Source: Selaginella moellendorffii
Lineage: Eukaryota; Streptophyta; Lycopodiopsida; Selaginellales; Selaginellaceae
Direction of reading: 5' to 3'
Length of the DNA: 64,000 bases
Assembly: GCF_000143415.4 (NCBI RefSeq)
Contig: NW_003314338.1
Coordinates: forward strand, 484,588 to 548,587
This document shows positions 12,558 through 23,446 of the stretch, in pieces. The first letter of the stretch is position 1, and every line of letters starts with the position of its first letter. Below the pieces are notes generated by a model. It saw only the letters and a list, made by a program, of their open reading frames with translations, did not search any database and was not told the origin of the DNA. The position numbers and the translations under genes are program-made.

Positions 12558-14557
12558 TTTTTAGTCTCACCACATCTGGAAGGAAAAAAGAAAGAAAGAA
12601 AGAAATCCGGTGAGTCAATCGCTCTACAATCCATTCCAAGCACACACAGATCGATCTTATCGATCGCTCTATCCGCTCTATCCGCAAAATCGCGAGCTCG
12701 CGATGAGCGACTCGCGACCTAGCCATGCTCAAGCGCTGCGATTGGAATTCCATACTCCAATCCTGCCTAGATCTACCTGAGAGAGGATTGGCTGTCGAGA
12801 TTGCGTACCTGAGCGGCGCCCGGATTCCGTCGCTGCGCCAAGAATTTGGCTCCACGCCGCGCCGCGCATTCAAACCAGCGCCATAGCCACGGGGCGGTGC
12901 GCTTAGCTTTGAGCATATTGGCGGCATTCCATGCGTTGGATTTCCCATCCAACGGCCCACATTTCGGGGAAAAACCCGCGGATTAGGGTTTAAACTCCAA
13001 CCGATAAACCGACGTGTCACTTTTTTATCCAAGAACGCCCACGTGGCAAACTATCTTGATATTTGAATCGAGGAGCCCTAAAAAAATGGGGGGCTTTTAG
13101 CGCAAGGCGGCGATATGGATCGAGGTTTGTGATTCTTTCTTATAGATCTCACGCTTGGAGGGAGCGCATTGCTTGTAGCATTCGATTTGTGTTGGCTGGG
13201 GTGAGTTTAGATGATCGAGTGTTGTCTCTGTTCTTGGGGCGTCGATTTGGTATTTGATCTTTGTAAACCCTGGTACGCTGCTACTTGTGTTTCTCCCCTT
13301 TTCCTTCCATTGATCATTTCGCTTGTTACTTGTGGCAATGGTTCTAAATCTTCCTTGGGCGCAAGAATTTCTCGTCCCAAGCATTGCTCCTTTGCCTTGT
13401 TTATTTTTCTTCCACTCTTTCCATTGACAATTTTTGCTTGTTAACTTTCTTCGCTGCTCACTGGCATGTTTTACTTACTTGGTGCTCTCTCTTTTGCTTG
13501 GCCGTGTTTTTCTAAGAGTCGAGCTCATCAGCAAACAACGCTGGTCTGTTACTTTCGGCCATCGCTTTTTTCTTTTTCCCTTTTCTCACCCGTTTTTTCA
13601 ACCCGGTGCCTCAAGCGTTACCTTGACCCGATGCATGCATGCTTGCTGGTGAGGAGTCAGGATTTCCTGGTAGATCTTTTTAAGCTTGCGGTCTCTTCTT
13701 TCTCTTTTTTCTTCTTCTCCGTCTTTCGTTGGGTAGTTTGGTGGCTGGTTTCTTTGAAACTTTGCAATAGAAAAGGTGTAATAGAATGGGAGAGGGAATG
13801 AACTTTGCATGATTTAAGAGAGCTTAAGATATGCTGAGCTCTGCATCTCCGCCAACCCCACCAGCTAGATTCAATTCGTAGTCTTGTTTGTTGAAGCTAG
13901 CTTCAAGCCTGTAGCGGAGTACGATGCAAGCCGATTCTTTGCATTGATCACGAAAGTGACCTGCTTAGTTTTTATTTTCAGCGTGTTTGTCTCCTGACAG
14001 AAAATACAAGCAGTGTCCAGGATCAAAAACTATTGTGCTCCGATGGATGATTGCATAGTTTTTTATTTCCGTCTTCTGGAGTTTCTTGCTTGACAACACC
14101 CTTACGTGATTTTCTTTTTTCGTCAGGTTCCGTAGGTTTGGAACTTGGATGTTTTGGAATCCGAGAGCTCGTACGCGATCAATCTAACGAGAGGTATGGT
14201 TAACAAAAACCTGAGTGACTTCAACTTTATTTCTTCCAGAGTTTTGAGCAGTTCCTCATGCAGTATCCACTTTCGTTTTAGAGTTTCAAGTAATCAAATC
14301 GTAACTCCATTGTTCGCCCCGTCCATAGTCGTCTGCACAGGCGTCCTGAGTCAGTGGTAGCAATCTCGGCATTGGATCAATAACCTCCTCCTGCTCACTC
14401 CATGTCGGCGAGTGTCCTGTGTCCAAAACATTGCCCAGTCGGGAAAAATGCTTATTTGAAAGAAAAAGAAAAAATTTCAAAAGCGAAACTCTCTCAACTT
14501 TTGTTTTTTTTGGTGCATTTCTCTTTCTCCTACCTAGAGCTAGAAAAAAAATCTGTG
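12558..14557. other. Intergenic region between sigma factor promoter and BOP 3-prime end
   Basis: The part next to 12557 must contain the sigma factor promoter and leader. Pyrimidine-rich plus-strand tracts with splice-acceptor-like ends (for example TTTTTTCGTCAG before 14128) hint at a plus-strand transcript, but I see no convincing reading frame. Confidence 0.4.
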
Positions 14558-15498
14558 TCATGGTTGATGAGAGGTTTGCTGGGAGTTTTGACATGTACCT
14601 TTTGCAGTAATAACGGGGTAATAGTTTTGATGCATCAGGATTGCGGGAGGATCACTTTGTTGCGTGCTACTCGGTGTGGTCACGGGTTGTCCGATCATCA
14701 TGGGAAGCCGCCTCTCCCGTTGCTGCTGCTGCTCCGTCAACATGGAGCTGCTGCTATCGTCCTCGTCTCTGGAGCAACTCGCTGGTACAGCCGCAGCCGA
14801 CTCGAGCAAGTCGAGGCAAAGCCTGAGCTTGTTATGATCGGCAGTCACTCCCGTGAGAGCTCCCACCGCCAGTGCCTCAGACGCCAGGTTCTGGAGTATG
14901 TTGAGCGCCGTAGCACCGGTTGGAGTGGTGGAGTGTGGATCGGCGTGGTGGTCGAGAAGGACCGCTATCATCTCGGGGTCGGCCAGCTCTCCAGCAATGT
15001 GGAGCGGAGTTCTTCCGTCCGGACCTGGCATATTGACATTGGCTGCCCCCAGCTCTAGCAAATTCTTGACGACTTTGCGGCTGCAGTTTGCTACGGCATA
15101 GTGGATGGCCAGAGTTTTATCCAAGTCGAGGCCTTCTCCCATCACCATCAGCCTCACGAGCTCTACATCCGATGAGTCGAGTGCCTTCTGCATCCTCCTC
15201 GTCCGCTGGTCGTCCAAAGCATCGCTAGAATGCGCTTCGAAGCCGTATCCACACTTTTGCCTGATGGCTTCTACCTCGGCTACTACTTCTCCAGGCAAGT
15301 GCTTTCGTAAAACTTCCGAGGACAGACCTGACTTTGCTACTAGTTTGGAGCAGACTGACCAGAGATGGAGCAAGTCCTGCTTCCTCGCCGCTGCAAGTAT
15401 CCGCATTACGTCTTCAATCGATGCTTTCTCAGCAATTCCGGCCAGCTCCCTCTACAGGTACACAGAAAAGTTCCTGTTAAGTTTCTCCTCTTTGGAGT

Positions 15499-15544
<46 letters not shown>

Positions 15545-15995
15545 TTTTTTTCCTTTCCTTCTTCAGTGATCGAGTGCAAACCTGGACTAAGATGGAGAGC
15601 TGCTCGATGCTGAAGACTTGAGCAGCATGCAATGCCTCGAGAGCAAAATCCACCGCTGATCTGCAGTAGACGTGCCAGCAAGCGCCTTCTTTGCAACCGG
15701 TTGGATGCGGAGGGACCAGAGATAATTGGCCGCTGTATAGAAACTGGAGCATGAGCATGAAGACGTCGTATCCAACAATTCCCACAGGGATCGGTGGCCG
15801 TCCTGGTATGTCTTGTGAAGCTTCACTGCTGCAAAAGATCATCCTAAAGAATTGGCTTCTTGCTGCCAGGACGCACTTGTGAGCGTAGACGGGCCTGCCT
15901 TCGACTGTGAAAGTCACATCGCTGAATGCCTGCCCGTTGGCCAGAAGGTTGAGCAAATCACTGGAGAGCTGCTTCAGAGGCTCCTCCAGATTCAT
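14558..15995 (-). CDS. BOP: BLADE-ON-PETIOLE-like BTB/POZ ankyrin coactivator
   Basis: BOP (NBCL) proteins are nuclear coactivators that partner TGA bZIP factors and pattern lateral organs and boundaries. Two exons (15995-15582 and 15451-14558, phase 0) give 435 residues. I chose the start MNLEEPLKQLSS because the upstream frame begins with a non-ATG codon and this matches the short N-terminus of the family. The BTB/POZ domain follows (AFSDVTFTVEGRPVYAHKC, FLYSGQLSLVP) with the C2HC signature CKEGACWHVYC. The NPR-type middle region has KASIEDVMRIL and SSDVELVRLMVMGEGL. Ankyrin repeats follow (DGRTPLHIAGE, VLLDHHADPHS). The long NPR1 C-terminus is absent, which separates BOP from NPR1/3/4. The single intron contains a CT repeat. 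Confidence 0.93.
15501..15541. repeat. (CT)n microsatellite in the BOP intron
   Basis: An uninterrupted run of about 20 CT units, a GA run on the coding strand, within the only intron of the BOP gene. Confidence 0.95.
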
Positions 15996-16054
15996 CCCTC
16001 CGGCCAAGTGAAGTAAGGACTTCTTCTTTCCTTTTACACTTTCAAGCCGCGATC

Positions 16055-16542
16055 ATGGAAATGATGCAGATGGAGGAGCATGGGAGAAATAGGAGAAATG
16101 GAAGAAGCGCGGAGAATCTGGGAGCAAAGATGAGCAGAAAATCCTCCGGAGACTGCGAGGAGCCAGCTTCTCACCGTAACAGGAGAGGAGCTCTTGAAGA
16201 AGACGAGCAAGAGACCGGTATCTCCATGCCGACAACATCCAAACCCAGGTATTCTTCTCCTCGCTACTTCTCCAGCTTGGTGCGTGTTAGACGCTTCTGG
16301 TTCTCCCACATAGAGATCAGTGCAATTTTTTCGAGCGCTCACCTCTCAGTGAACAGGGCCTGGAAGCCGATACACATTGTCTTTTTTCTTCTTCCTGTTG
16401 TGTTCTGCCGTTCTGCAAGCTATAGATGTAGTATATATATATTCATGGATTTATATTTTTCTTCTTTCCTTTTTTCTTTTTTCTTTCCATCAGAGTTGAC
16501 CCGGAGGAGTTCCTGTGCTCTTCGATGGCGCTTAGCTACTAA
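16055..16542 (+). CDS. Possible small two-exon protein divergent from BOP
   Basis: Exon 16055-16248 starts at ATG and ends at a good donor (CCCAG/GTATTC). A strong pyrimidine tract ending TTTCCATCAG leads into a second exon at 16494-16542 that closes in frame at TAA, giving 80 residues. The product is hydrophilic and basic/acidic (for example RRGALEEDEQETG) and I do not recognise it. The start codon is only 59 bp from the BOP start on the other strand, so it may instead be noncoding leader sequence of one of the two genes. Confidence 0.3.
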
Positions 16543-16781
16543 ACGCGATCCCTCGGGAGTTTTAAAGTGAGGTCGGGTCGCTTTGACTCTTTTACTTGTT
16601 CTTTCTTTTGTGGTATTAACATGGCTGGCAGGCTGTAGCTAGCAAGCTAGAGACAAGGGAACCTACAGCAGAGAGTTGATGCAAGATAAGTTTCACTTTA
16701 AACAATTTTTGCTGTTTTTATTTTGTTTAGTTTGTTTTTCCTTTCGTTTTCAACTGGTTTGTGTTGCACCATGATTGGCAG

Positions 16782-17206
16782 GGGAAAAAAGAGCGTGTAG
16801 ATCTGAGATGAGTTTGGTGAGAACCAAACCAAAACGGAACGAGCGCTCCTCGTTCTCGCTAATCTGCTCGGGTAAGTTGTAAGTGATCTTATGAGTGGTT
16901 ACTCAGCAAGATTTTGGCTTTGGTCGCTCGGTCCCCTCCACTTCTAGCCTGCTACCTTTCTTCCAGAGGAAAAGTTAGAGCTTTCTTGGTTTCTATCCCT
17001 CCTAACTTTTCCTCTCTTTTGTTCTTTGCAACAGGAAGACAATCATAGGCTCGGCATTTCTAAATCCATCGCAAGGCGAGGAACGCTACGCTCCTTCTTG
17101 GATCCCTAGGAAAAAGCGCATCAAAGGTACGACTCGATCAAAACTCTCCTTTTCCGCGACAGACACTGTGAAGCAAAAAGAAGAACTTAGTAGTAGCAAG
17201 AACTAA
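16782..17206 (+). other. Exon-like plus-strand segments, unrecognised
   Basis: 16782-16871 and 17035-17206 are each preceded by a pyrimidine-rich tract and AG, and the first ends at GG/GTAAGT. Joined, they keep one open frame (through GSAFLNPSQGEERYAPSW) to a TAA at 17204. No ATG in this frame was found in these two pieces, so any start must lie in an earlier exon, perhaps the one at 16055. Function unknown. Confidence 0.25.
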
Positions 17207-17929
17207 GAGACGAAGAACAGGGTAGGTAGATAGGAATTGCCTCGTTGGTATATCTCTAGCTGTGGCTACATAGCACCATAGCGCTGGCAGCACTGGGACA
17301 CAGGGAGAGGATTTCTGGAGAGTGTGACAGACAGTACAGACAGTGTACACACACTACTCAAGTCTGCTGCCGATAAGAAAGGATCGAGAAGTGTTGTCAC
17401 AGCACAGTGGTCGTGGTGGTGGTGGTGGTGAAAGAGCAAAAGGTGGACGAGTAGCGGCACTAGCAATAGAATGGGCTGCAAGTTTTGCAGAGGAGGAGAG
17501 CGACCGTGCGTGCTCGCTCTGTAGACACAATAGAGACCGACAGCAGCAGGGACATATGGTGACACTTCCTCCTTTTTTTTTTACTGCATTTTACTGCTGA
17601 GCAAACAAGTAAACGACAAGCAGGCAGGGCAGACAAGTAGAATCCTCGGGGTTTAGTAAACTAAGAGTCTATGGATCGAGAAGGAAAGCCCGGGAATCAA
17701 AGCAGGAATCAAAGCAAGAAAAACGAGCCGAGTTTTCCAGATCTTTCGCGAAGAAGCTCAAGTGATCTTAAAGGAAAAGCTCGAGCTTGGAAAAACCAGG
17801 AAGAAAGAAGAAGAGAAAGGCATGGGCTGGAAGATCCTTCTTTGGGAGGCTAAAACTTCGTGGGATAGGTGTAGCGGTTCCACGTGCGGCTTTCTGACCG
17901 CGCTATTTTCTAATTAAATTCCACAGGTT

Positions 17930-18330
17930 GCTCACCTTCCATTATCAAATCCTGTTCGATCACAACAAAGAAATGTTACTTACGTAGGGTCTTCGCACTT
18001 TGATAGAAATCTCCTAGAACGAGTGTGGTTTCATTTGATCAATGTTACTTCGAAACTTATAAAGAAAACTACATTGGGTAATCGCAGTTGGTAGAAATCT
18101 CAGTGCTTTGATTGATCACACCCAAGAAATGTTACATATGAAGAAAATTACATTGGGCCATCCATCACACTCGATGGAATCGAAACTTATGAGGAAAACT
18201 ACATTGGGTCATCAGACTTTTGACAGAAATCTTCAGTAGTTTGATCACAAAAAAGTGAAGTTACTTCTAAACTTATGAAGAAAATTAGATTGGCTCTTCG
18301 CACTTGATAGAAACCTCCTTGTGTCTCAGT
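17930..18330. repeat. Degenerate tandem repeat, unit about 75-90 bp
   Basis: Four to five diverged units share GAAACTTATGAAGAAAA, TACATTGGGTCATC and GATAGAAATCTC. The array lies downstream of the eL39 gene. I see no coding or RNA function. The rest of 17207-18780 is unassigned. Confidence 0.6.
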
Positions 18331-18780
18331 GGTAGTGACAACAGAAACTCAAAAGCTCACCGGAAATCTCACGCTCTTGCGAAAAGCATCGTCATCGACA
18401 CAGAGGAATAGAAACAAACCGGATGCCTCAGGACTAGAGAGCCTGTTTTCTACACCAAAGCTTCAGGTAATACGTGCAAAGCTAGTAAGCATCACCGGCA
18501 CCCGGCTATGGTTTCCACTGCCTTTTGTTTGTCACTGAGAAAGCACAAAATGCAATGGAGGTATGCAAAGTGCAAAGAAATGACAGGCATCAATCTAGCA
18601 CACATTGGTTTCTTCCAGGACTTGACGCTAAGGACAGTGCCAAAGAGCCAATTGCCCGAGTGTGCGCATCAACAAACACAAGCAAAGAAAAACGCAAGAA
18701 AACGAGAGAAAGAAAAAACCATACCCGATACGGGTTAACAAAGTTTTGATCTCGGGAAAAACATCGACTCGATCACAAAC

Positions 18781-19049
18781 TCACAGGCCCAGCTTGGTCC
18801 TTCGCCAGTGCCTCCTCTTGGCATTGTAGCTACAAGAAAGATAAAACCAAAAGAAGATCAGGAAAATCCGATGACAACGAATACCGGATGGTGTTGTCGG
18901 TCCGCATCCTGATCCAGTGAGGGATTGGGCGATTCTGGCGCAGCTTCTTGCCCAGTTTCTGCTTGATCCGGAACGTCTTGTGCGACGGCTGCGCAAAATC
19001 ACAAGCTTATCAATCCCTGAGCAATCAAACGCGAAGGAAATCATACCAT
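18781..19049 (-). CDS. RPL39: 60S ribosomal protein eL39
   Basis: It is a small basic protein lining the ribosome exit tunnel. Three exons: 19049-19047 holds only the ATG, then 18988-18885 and 18829-18781, 51 residues in all, the usual family length. The reading begins [16 protein letters not shown], continues [16 protein letters not shown] and ends [11 protein letters not shown], which is diagnostic. The start-codon-only first exon is also known in animal RPL39 genes. Telo-box motifs lie 55-85 bp upstream, usual for plant ribosomal protein promoters. Confidence 0.96.
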
Positions 19050-19103
19050 GGCGGCAGGGGCAGCGCTCGCTCTCTCCCGAAAATGTGGGGCTCCGCCGCA
19101 ATC

Positions 19104-19132
19104 AAACCCTAGCGCTAGAACCCTAACCCTAG
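19104..19132 (-). promoter_or_regulatory. Telo-box cluster upstream of eL39
   Basis: The plus strand reads AAACCCTAGCGCTAG followed by AACCCTAACCCTAG, so two to three copies of the AAACCCTA telo-box in 29 bp. Telo-boxes in plant ribosomal-protein promoters are linked to expression in dividing cells. The assignment here is by position and motif only. Confidence 0.65.
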
Positions 19133-19312
19133 CTAGCACTTTAAAGTAACGTGGCGAGTGACGTGGTAAAAACGTGGTGACATTTTTTGCCAACGCACAT
19201 GCCACGTAGACTTTCAGCTGAAAACGGCCTGTACATATTACTTCACTGAAGAGAAAAAAAAACGAACGAAACGAGAAAAAGAGAGGGGAAAAAAAAAACG
19301 CAAGATCGATCG

Positions 19313-19319
19313 TCACGGC

Positions 19320-19351
<32 letters not shown>

Positions 19352-22300
19352 GTTGATCCCCACACTCGCCGCCTTCTTGCTGCTCACAAGGTAGCCATTC
19401 CTCGAGTGATGCAAGCCTTCGAGCGTCTTGGCCTCGAGCTCCGCGATCGACTTCTGGAGGAGCTGCTCCTTGCGCTGCTGCTCCAGCGTCGTCAATCCAA
19501 TCTCGCCCTCCGAGCAAGCCTGCTTGTGATGCACCAGGACGCTGCTCGTTGTCGCCGATCGCTCCACTCCCCTGCTCGAGGCCTTGTCTCTCTCGCAAAT
19601 CCCACCACCAATCCTCAGAGCCTGCCGCTGCTCCAGCGATCCCTGTTGCTGCCTCCCCGGCTCTACAGCTTCTCTACCACTAAACTCTCCCACCATCTCG
19701 GAGCTCGGCCTCTCCGAGCACGTCGCGTCCACGAATCTCTCCGAGCCGTCGAACAGCGTCTCGTATCTCAGCACGCCCGGCTCGCAAAGCCCATTCTCCT
19801 TCCTGCCCGTCGCGTCTTGTTGGCTGAGGAAGCTACACTCGGGCCACGTCCCCGCCGGCTTGAGCGTCCGTTCCAGCTCCGGAGATAGCGACGTTGCCTT
19901 GGCTATGTCCACCAAGTCGGCGAAGCAATCGTTGCTGCATGAAGCGGACGATGGACTCGACGGCGGCCTGTGGTGGTCTTCCACTGCTCTCTCCTGGTCG
20001 AAGAAGCAAAATCCTTCGTCGGGCTTGCACACGGCGCTCAAAGACGTTGATGGTGACGACGAAGCGGCTGTGCTTATCCTATAGGCTGTGGACGTCTCCC
20101 CAGCGTCGCACTGGAATGGAAGAGCTTCTTGAGCTGCAGTGTCCACCGCCTGCGAAGCCACCAGTTGCTGCAAGTCGAAGTCCGTGTCCAGCAGCCGGCT
20201 CAACGAGTCCATGTTTTGGTTGTGCGGGCTGGACTGAGGAGAGCTCAGGCTGCTACTGCGCTTGCACCGGCACCTATTCCTAATCTCCAAAAGAGCCGAC
20301 TCGTGCTTCCTTTGCAGCTCCCTCAGCTCCTGCTCTTGTCGCATCGCTAGCAGCTTTAACTCCCGGGCAATGGACTCATCTTGCTCGGCCGAACTTGTTG
20401 TGACCGCGGCTACTGTTGTTGTTGCTGCTGCTGCTGCTAGTGCTATGTCGGAGCTACTTTCTGGACCGCTAACTGCATCCTCCGAGGACTCCACCACCAT
20501 CTGCTGCTCTGGACACCCGCTGCTCTTGATGGTAACCAGCACCTCGTTGCAGCCAGCCCCGTCCGAGTCCACGTTTTGATGCTCCACAATCTTGAGAAGA
20601 TTCGTTGGTGTCTGCTCGGTTTTCACGTCCAAGCAAAAGGTTCCCTGACAGGTTGCCACCGGAGAGCTGACTTCTCCTGTGAGATCCCAGTCATCGCCAT
20701 CCTCGCGAATTTCCGAGGAACCACTTGAGAAGATGTGAGGTGCATCATACTGGTCGGATCCTTCCGGGTGATATGTGACCTCTTCAAATCTGCCGTGCAT
20801 GGAGGACGAAGTGCCCTCCAGTCGAGGAGAATACGACAAGGGCCCTGTTCTCGGAGACCGTGATTTCACACTTGCTTGACCAGCCTCAACAGTCGGACTT
20901 TCGGTTCGTGTTTCGTCGTCCGAGGTCGCGTCTACTGCAGAAGGTGACTCAACTTCCTCCGGTACAGACACTTGAGCTACCGATGGACCTTCTTCTCTCG
21001 CTTGTGCTTGATCATCCACCTCTGTCACACCATTGTCCTCAAAAGAAGCCCCGGGTCGCCAGTCGGGGACCAAAGCCACGATTGCCGCATCAATCATTTC
21101 AGCGATGGTTGTGACATCCTGGTCTGAGAGGTCGAGTTCGGCAACCATTTCACTGGCGACACTCATAGCTGTGTCCCCTTCAATGGAAAACGGAAAGTGG
21201 ATGTTTCGAACGTGACCTGTAAAGCGAAAAGTTAAGCTACAGTGCACATAAAAAGCTGAGACCCACCTTCCAAGTCTGCAATGCGAACTCTCAAAAATAT
21301 CGTGTCGTCGTCTTTCTTCTTCCCTTTCACCCTGAAGTCTCTGCTTCGTTTTCCTTCTTCCCTGAAAGAAACTCCCTTCTGATAGCTTCCAAGGCCGCCT
21401 TGATCTGAATCCGTCTGGCTTTGCTCGGGGCTAGAAGCTCCAGAAGGAGCGTCGTCACCCTCTTTATTTTCATCGCTCGTTCGGGCGGCGTCACCCATGA
21501 TTCCGTCCCTGGCCGGAGAAGCTTCGGTTCTCCTGCTGGTCGAATCAACGGACCCAGGTCTGCACGACGGCTCCTCTTTGATCGTTGAGAGACCTTCCAT
21601 ATCGTCTGCTCTTGATGTTGAGCGGGATATCGGTGGTACCAACTCAAGCGGTTCGCGGTCTTCACTCTGAAGAAACGGGTCCATGAGTAGCTCTCTTGCT
21701 GGGAGCCTTTTGGAGACAGTCGCCAGGCATTTCTCAATAAAAGCTCGGACTTCCAGATCCTTCACTCTGTCAAGTGCAGCTGGCTTCTTCCCCTGATGAA
21801 ACAGCGGTCAAGTCAAATGTTAATTTAGTGCTAACACGAGGACTTACGGAGGTCACTTTCTTATATATCTGTGCTGCATTCGTACATTCGCTGTAGGGAT
21901 ACTCGAAAGTGACCATCTCCAACAAGCACATTCCAAACGAGTAAATGTCCACTAGCTCATTATATTCTTCTTCATACAGCTCAGGAGCCATAAACTCAGG
22001 TGTTCCTGTAACAAAAAACGCTGCTATTTAAAAGACCGTAACACCGGAGCTTACCAATGACACTGTGTGCTGCGTGCGCCTGTCGCAAGATAGCTGCAAG
22101 CCCAAGGTCTCCAATCTTCACTTCCCCCTGGTTCCCATTCACAAAGATATTGTCGCACTTTAAATCCCTGTGAATAATAGGAGGATTATGACTGTGAAGA
22201 TAGAGCAAGCCGCGTAGTATTTGCTTTGCCCAATTCTTGACCGCTCTCATGTCGACATGCTTGTGCTTCTTGCGATACCTTCACACAAAAGACGATCACA

Positions 22301-22878
22301 TGAGCTTCAAGAAAGAATTACTAGATATCAAAACATACTGTCGCAAAGTGCCAGACGTGAAAATCTCCGTGATGAAGTTGACATTCTTCGTCTTGGTATC
22401 AACCCACGAGTTGTAGAGCTTGATGATGTTCTTGTGCTTCAAGGATTTGAGAAGATGAACCTCGGAGTAGAGACGCTCCAAATCCTCGGGGCTTTGCAGC
22501 ACATCTTCCACCTTAACTTGGTTCCACGCCACCTCAATCCCGTCAACTTCATCGAAAGCCCTGTATCTGCGGAAACAAAGACAATTAAACAGAAACAAAA
22601 CCTCTCTAAGTACCAAGAAGAAGCAAAAGGTCTTTTTTGTTAAGCTAACTTACACAGTCTTAAACGCTCCCTTCCCAAGAATTTCATTATACTGCACACG
22701 CCAGACAAAAACCTTTAAAAAGCTACCAGAGAGATTTTAAGCGATCAAAGCTTACCCGACCATAGCGCCCTGTTGGATCACGCTCCACAAACTCGGCTTC
22801 CTCGTCCTCCCCTTCCTTGCCAGATTTTGATTCGTTGCGAGCTTCTTGCGGATGATCCTCTGGTTTCTTATCCGTCAT
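19313..22878 (-). CDS. WNK: WNK (with-no-lysine) serine/threonine kinase
   Basis: WNK kinases act in ion balance, flowering and circadian control in plants. Seven exons (22878-22756, 22691-22654, 22566-22339, 22278-22055, 22005-21848, 21792-21267, 21216-19313) join in frame to 1066 residues. The defining WNK feature is visible: the glycine loop carries the lysine ([14 protein letters not shown]) and the usual beta-3 lysine is replaced in VAWNQV. Other kinase motifs are [10 protein letters not shown], a DLG in place of DFG ([11 protein letters not shown]), [16 protein letters not shown] and [13 protein letters not shown]. After the kinase comes an OSR1-C/PF2-like domain ([20 protein letters not shown]). 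A long Ser/Gln/Glu-rich tail with a coiled-coil-like stretch ([18 protein letters not shown]) ends in a polyglutamine run. Plant WNKs are usually 500-750 residues, so this tail is long. Confidence 0.95.
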
Positions 22879-22892
22879 CTCGTCTTGCTAGC

Positions 22893-22918
22893 AACTAACC
22901 CTAGGACACAAACCCTAG
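22893..22918 (-). promoter_or_regulatory. Telo-box-like motifs in the WNK leader or promoter
   Basis: AACTAACCCTAGG and AAACCCTAG lie 15-40 bp upstream of the WNK start codon. The short distance means they may be in the 5-prime UTR. Confidence 0.4.
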
Positions 22919-23270
22919 CACCCGGAAGAACCTGGAAGAAACGAGCCCGGATCAGCCAGATCGAATGCCGATGCGCGATCGGCAGCGCGATAATCCGCCG
23001 ATCCAAGCACAAGGCCAGGGACCGGGCTACTCTCGTTCATCTCGCGAAATGGCGCGCATCCCGCCGGCGAAATCTTTGATCTTGATCTTCCCGCGGCGAT
23101 GGAGAGGAGAAAGAGGGAAGAGGAGGAGGCGATCGCGAATTACGCGGCGGTGGATCTAGAGGTATCCAAGAGAATGCCGGGTCCGCCAAGCGCCGCTCCA
23201 TGCTGCTGCTCCTCCTCGCCCAGACCTAAGCTGCGGCGTGAGTGCCATGAATCACGTCCACGTTTTTTGC

Positions 23271-23302
23271 CCCGGGAAGGGAATCGAACCCGTGACCCGG
23301 CT
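23271..23302 (-). other. tRNA-like 3-prime arm (probable tRNA relic)
   Basis: The minus strand reads CACGGGTTCGATTCCC followed by TTCCCGGGGCA, which has the B-box GGTTCGATTCC and an acceptor-like end. I could not fold a D-arm, anticodon arm and matching 5-prime acceptor strand from the preceding 100 bases, so this is not a supported tRNA gene. The rest of 22919-23446 holds nothing I recognise. Confidence 0.35.
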
Positions 23303-23446
23303 ATGAAAAAGAGACAAAAGGCTAGCGGGTAATAAGTAACTTTATCTCTTTACCGGCTTTATCCCGGCAAGTTGACACTTTCTTCGCGATTTGCATGTTC
23401 TTCATGCTGGCTCGAGTATATCTATATCGAAAATGGAGAGATTTCT

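Noticed and set aside
14402-15058. A 218-codon plus-strand frame opposite BOP
   Set aside because: Antisense of the ankyrin-coding exon, with no motif of its own.
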